DNA from: Campylobacteraceae bacterium
GTDB lineage: Bacteria; Campylobacterota; Campylobacteria; Campylobacterales; Sulfurovaceae
Reading direction: 5' to 3'
Assembly: GCA_026995985.1 (NCBI GenBank)
Contig: JALWNF010000149.1
Coordinates: 1-14,311, forward strand
DNA: 14,311 nucleotides
The number at the start of each line of letters is the position of its first letter. Within the stretch, counting starts at the first letter, position 1. The translations under genes and the position numbers were made by a program. Shown here in pieces: positions 13,442-14,311 of this stretch. The notes under the pieces are model-generated. The model did no database searches. It was not told where the DNA came from and was given only the letters and a program-made list of their open reading frames with translations.

Positions 13442-14311
13442 TCATAAAATTGTATTTAATTGTGGAGCAGACTCTAAAAGTCTCTTAGTATACTCCTCTT
13501 TAGGAGCATTCATAACCTCATTAACCACCCCTTGTTCAACTATCTTCCCATCTCTCATAACAGCAACTTCATCAGCAATAGTAGAGATAATTGATAAATC
13601 ATGAGTAATAAACAGATATGACAACCCTCTCTCTTTTTGCAACTTTTTTAAAAGCTCTAACACCTGACTTCTAACAGTCACATCTAAAGCAGAGGTAGGC
13701 TCATCACAAATAATCAACTCAGGCTCAACAGCCAAAGCTCTAGCAATCCCTATGCGTTGTCTTTGCCCTCCAGAGAACTCATGAGGGTAACGGTAAAAGT
13801 GTTCAAACTCTAACCCAACTTTAACCAATAAATCTTTTATCACCATATCTTGTACAGATTTATCTTTAACTCCAACCCCTAAACTTACCATTCCTTCACG
13901 AATAATCTCACCAACTGTCATTCGAGGATTTAGAGCAGAGTATGGGTCTTGAAAGACTATCTGTACTTTTCGTCTGTAGGGTAGAAGCTCTTTTTGAGAG
14001 AGTTTAGCCAAATCTACCCCTTTAAAAAAGATACTCCCATCAGTAGCATCTATCAATCGTAAAACAGCTTTACCAATTGTACTTTTACCACTCCCTGATT
14101 CACCTACTAATGCTAAAGTCTTCCCTTTTGGAATTGAAAAAGAGACTCCATCAACAGCTTTTATATATCCTACCGTTCTTTTAAGGAACCCTTTTTTAAT
14201 AGGAAAATAGACTTTTAAATCTTTAACTTCTAAAAGGGCTTTATCTAAAGATGTACTCTCTTTAGTCTCACGACTTGGCATAGCATCTCTTAAAAGCCTC
14301 TTTGTATACTC
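13442..14311 (-). CDS. Peptide ABC transporter ATP-binding protein, C-terminal half of a tandem-ATPase (YejF-like); cut by window edge
   Basis: A full ATPase domain is present. Counting from the ATG codon at 14281: Walker A GESGSGKST (60-68), Q-loop Gln111 in VFQDPYSALNPRMTV, signature FSGGQRQRIGIARAL (169-183), Walker B LIICDEPTSALD (189-200) and switch His227. VFQDPYSALNPR and the C-terminal EYTKRLLESAP place it in the Opp/Dpp/Yej peptide group. The ATG at 14281 is probably not the start: the frame stays open to the window edge, and the ten extra codons read EYTKRLLRDA, the same signature that ends this domain (EYTKRLLESA). That is what the end of a first ATPase domain followed by a linker looks like, so the gene is most likely a two-domain protein of the YejF type with its first half outside the window. 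Confidence 0.88.
   Translation of the reverse strand, partial: EYTKRLLRDAMPSRETKESTSLDKALLEVKDLKVYFPIKKGFLKRTVGYIKAVDGVSFSIPKGKTLALVGESGSGKSTIGKAVLRLIDATDGSIFFKGVDLAKLSQKELLPYRRKVQIVFQDPYSALNPRMTVGEIIREGMVSLGVGVKDKSVQDMVIKDLLVKVGLEFEHFYRYPHEFSGGQRQRIGIARALAVEPELIICDEPTSALDVTVRSQVLELLKKLQKERGLSYLFITHDLSIISTIADEVAVMRDGKIVEQGVVNEVMNAPKEEYTKRLLESAPQLNTIL

Overview
The window looks like chromosome from a member of the Campylobacterota (epsilonproteobacteria), most likely a free-living marine or sulfidic type such as a Sulfurovum/Sulfurimonas relative. The grounds are the low G+C content, densely packed genes with A/T-rich spacers, neighbouring rpsT and prfA (also neighbours in Campylobacter and Helicobacter), and a four-subunit pyruvate:acceptor oxidoreductase in the order gamma-delta-alpha-beta, the porCDAB order known from Helicobacter. 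The genus is an inference from gene content; no rRNA or tRNA gene is present to test it.

Layout. Three genes read rightward in the first 2.3 kb: a stand-alone, motif-degraded N-terminal domain of UDP-glucose dehydrogenase (213-674), a small multi-pass membrane protein (792-1319), and an exported protein of unknown function (1503-2288). All other genes read leftward. In transcription order from the right edge they are: the C-terminal half of a tandem-ATPase peptide ABC transporter protein cut by the window edge (13442-14311); a lipoprotein metallopeptidase and a membrane-anchored partner 9 bases apart (13351-10949), followed by a good intrinsic terminator; a 28-nt-overlapping-scale pair made of a stand-alone peptidoglycan-binding-like domain and a HAD phosphatase (10651-9763); the por operon (9648-6397), closed by a 12-bp hairpin; a degenerate Sel1-repeat pseudogene (about 6280-6026); a ChaA-type cation/proton antiporter (5983-4910); an exported Ig-like/coiled-coil protein with a TTG start (4831-3827); and rpsT-prfA (3721-2305), which converges on the exported protein at 2288.

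How the genes work together. The por operon is the metabolic core: the four subunits interconvert pyruvate + CoA with acetyl-CoA + CO2, passing electrons to ferredoxin or flavodoxin. In autotrophic Campylobacterota this enzyme can run as pyruvate synthase downstream of the reductive TCA cycle. rpsT and prfA are translation housekeeping genes. The lipoprotein peptidase and its partner look like a co-translated cell-envelope pair of unknown substrate.

No CRISPR array, insertion sequence, prophage or RNA gene was seen. The points most worth a second look are the clean-ended but motif-degraded UDP-glucose dehydrogenase domain, the hairpin that would bury the ribosome binding site of the TTG-start gene, the Sel1-repeat pseudogene, the peptidase/partner pair, and the signal-less peptidoglycan-binding-like protein overlapping a phosphatase gene.
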